Of a DNA stretch of 64,000 bases, positions 63,469-64,000 are shown piece by piece (the first letter of the stretch is position 1; each line of letters opens with the position of its first letter). A program made the translations under genes and the position numbers. The notes under the pieces are model-generated. The model was not told the origin of the DNA and did no database searches. It worked only from the letters and a program-made list of their open reading frames with translations. The stretch lies in assembly GCA_035489015.1 (NCBI GenBank), contig DATHKR010000099.1:38073-102072 (forward strand), given 5' to 3'. The stretch comes from DATFRY01 sp035489015. Its GTDB lineage: Bacteria > Myxococcota_A > Polyangia > Haliangiales > Haliangiaceae.

Positions 63469-64000
63469 TTACCCGATCCGGCCCGACGGCGCGCGCGCCG
63501 CGCAGAAGCCGACCACCGAGCCGGCTCCACCGGCGAGCAGCGCGGCGGCGGCCGCGGCCATGGTCGCGCCGGTGGTGACGACGTCGTCGACCAGGAGGAT
63601 GCGGCGACCGGCAATCCGGGCCCGACGGCGCGCGACCACCGCAAAGGCGCCGGCGACGTTGCCGTGCCGGCCGGGCGCGTCGAGCCCGGTCTGCGGCGCC
63701 GTCTCGCGGACCCGGCGCAGCGACAGGTGATCGACCGGCGGCGCCCCGGCCGGGCGAGCGTGGCGGAGCAGCAGCGCGGCCTGGTTGAAGCCGCGCCGGG
63801 CCAGGCGCCGCCGGTGCAGCGGGACCGGCACGATGAGGTGGCAGCCGGCCGCGACCAGGCCGAGCGCCGGGCCGAGCAGCGGGGCCAGCGCGCGAGCCAC
63901 ATCGCGCCGGCCGCCGAACTTGAGCCGGCGCAGCGCGACCGCCAGGTCGCCGCCGTAGAGGAACGGCGCGGCGATCGACTCGAACGGCGGGGGCTCGCGC
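63469..64000 (-). CDS. comF: ComF-family phosphoribosyltransferase-like protein (5' end outside window)
   Basis: The frame is open to the window edge, so the N-terminus with its zinc-finger motif is missing. The visible 176 residues include LKFGGRRDVARALA, VPVPLHRRRLARRGFNQAALL (the ComF hallmark, split over two helices), LRRVRETAPQTGLD and the PRPP-binding loop ILLVDDVVTTGATMAAA. ComF proteins take part in DNA uptake in competent species, but many are of unknown role. It lies 11 bp upstream of smpB on the same strand. Confidence 0.92.
   Translation of the reverse strand, partial: REPPPFESIAAPFLYGGDLAVALRRLKFGGRRDVARALAPLLGPALGLVAAGCHLIVPVPLHRRRLARRGFNQAALLLRHARPAGAPPVDHLSLRRVRETAPQTGLDAPGRHGNVAGAFAVVARRRARIAGRRILLVDDVVTTGATMAAAAAALLAGGAGSVVGFCAARAPSGRIG

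Overview
The window is about 72 % GC, densely coded on both strands, with short intergenic gaps. It looks like a chromosomal segment of a Myxococcota bacterium (order Polyangiales/Haliangiales-like; I cannot fix the genus). The pointers are a MYXO-CTERM-type sorting tail, a Hanks-type kinase of the myxobacterial style, thrombospondin-3/OmpA proteins, many small Thr/Pro- or Cys-rich lipoproteins, PEGA and PilZ proteins, class II HMG-CoA reductase and classical menaquinone genes. I saw no tRNA, rRNA, CRISPR array, IS element or prophage. Base composition and codon use look uniform, so most of this is core chromosome.

Layout. 1-4.2 kb: thioesterase tail, an ABC-2 exporter pair, pterin dehydratase, an EamA exporter and an SRAP (YedK/HMCES) protein. 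4.4-11 kb: a large DUF349 protein, a divergent Lrp/RidA pair, a GST-like protein, a 222-bp inverted-repeat element, a GIY-YIG protein and an atypical crotonase. 11-17 kb: an epimerase divergent from a LysR regulator, then an Mla-type lipid ABC importer (STAS-MlaE, MlaF, MlaD, lipoprotein). 17-27 kb (minus): a PilZ-PEGA-metallopeptidase operon, then mfd followed by two parvulin chaperones. 25.7-31.2 kb: a secreted HEXXH protein, an ArsA-like ATPase, a VTT-cupin fusion, a biotin carrier protein and an AHSA1/ArsR pair. 31.2-37.7 kb: an uncharacterised three-gene operon (PLP enzyme, HELVH protein, Tat-type lipoprotein), an exported amidase, lipoproteins, a SYLF protein and a WYL regulator. 38-41 kb: a Deg-like protease and a Ser/Thr kinase.

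The centrepiece is a nine-gene minus-strand operon (52335 to 41793): polyprenyl diphosphate synthase, HMG-CoA reductase, menG, menF, menD, menH, menA, menC, menE. It joins mevalonate supply, prenyl-tail synthesis, head-group synthesis, joining and methylation; only menB is missing locally. Several internal junctions are 4-nt stop/start overlaps. After it come an Ada/2OG-oxygenase alkylation-repair pair, mmsA, upp, a retropepsin-like protease, a TPR protein, a very large envelope protein (two exported modules in one frame, apparently started at ATT), smpB and the edge of comF.

Most promising for new biology: the PLP/HELVH/Tat operon at 31.5-34.0 kb; the tandem MYXO-CTERM plus second-signal-peptide polyprotein at 59.35-62.95 kb with its predicted AUU start; the 30-bp repeat expansion inside menD; the VTT-cupin fusion with a possible internal promoter; and the inverted-repeat element at 9.0-9.24 kb.
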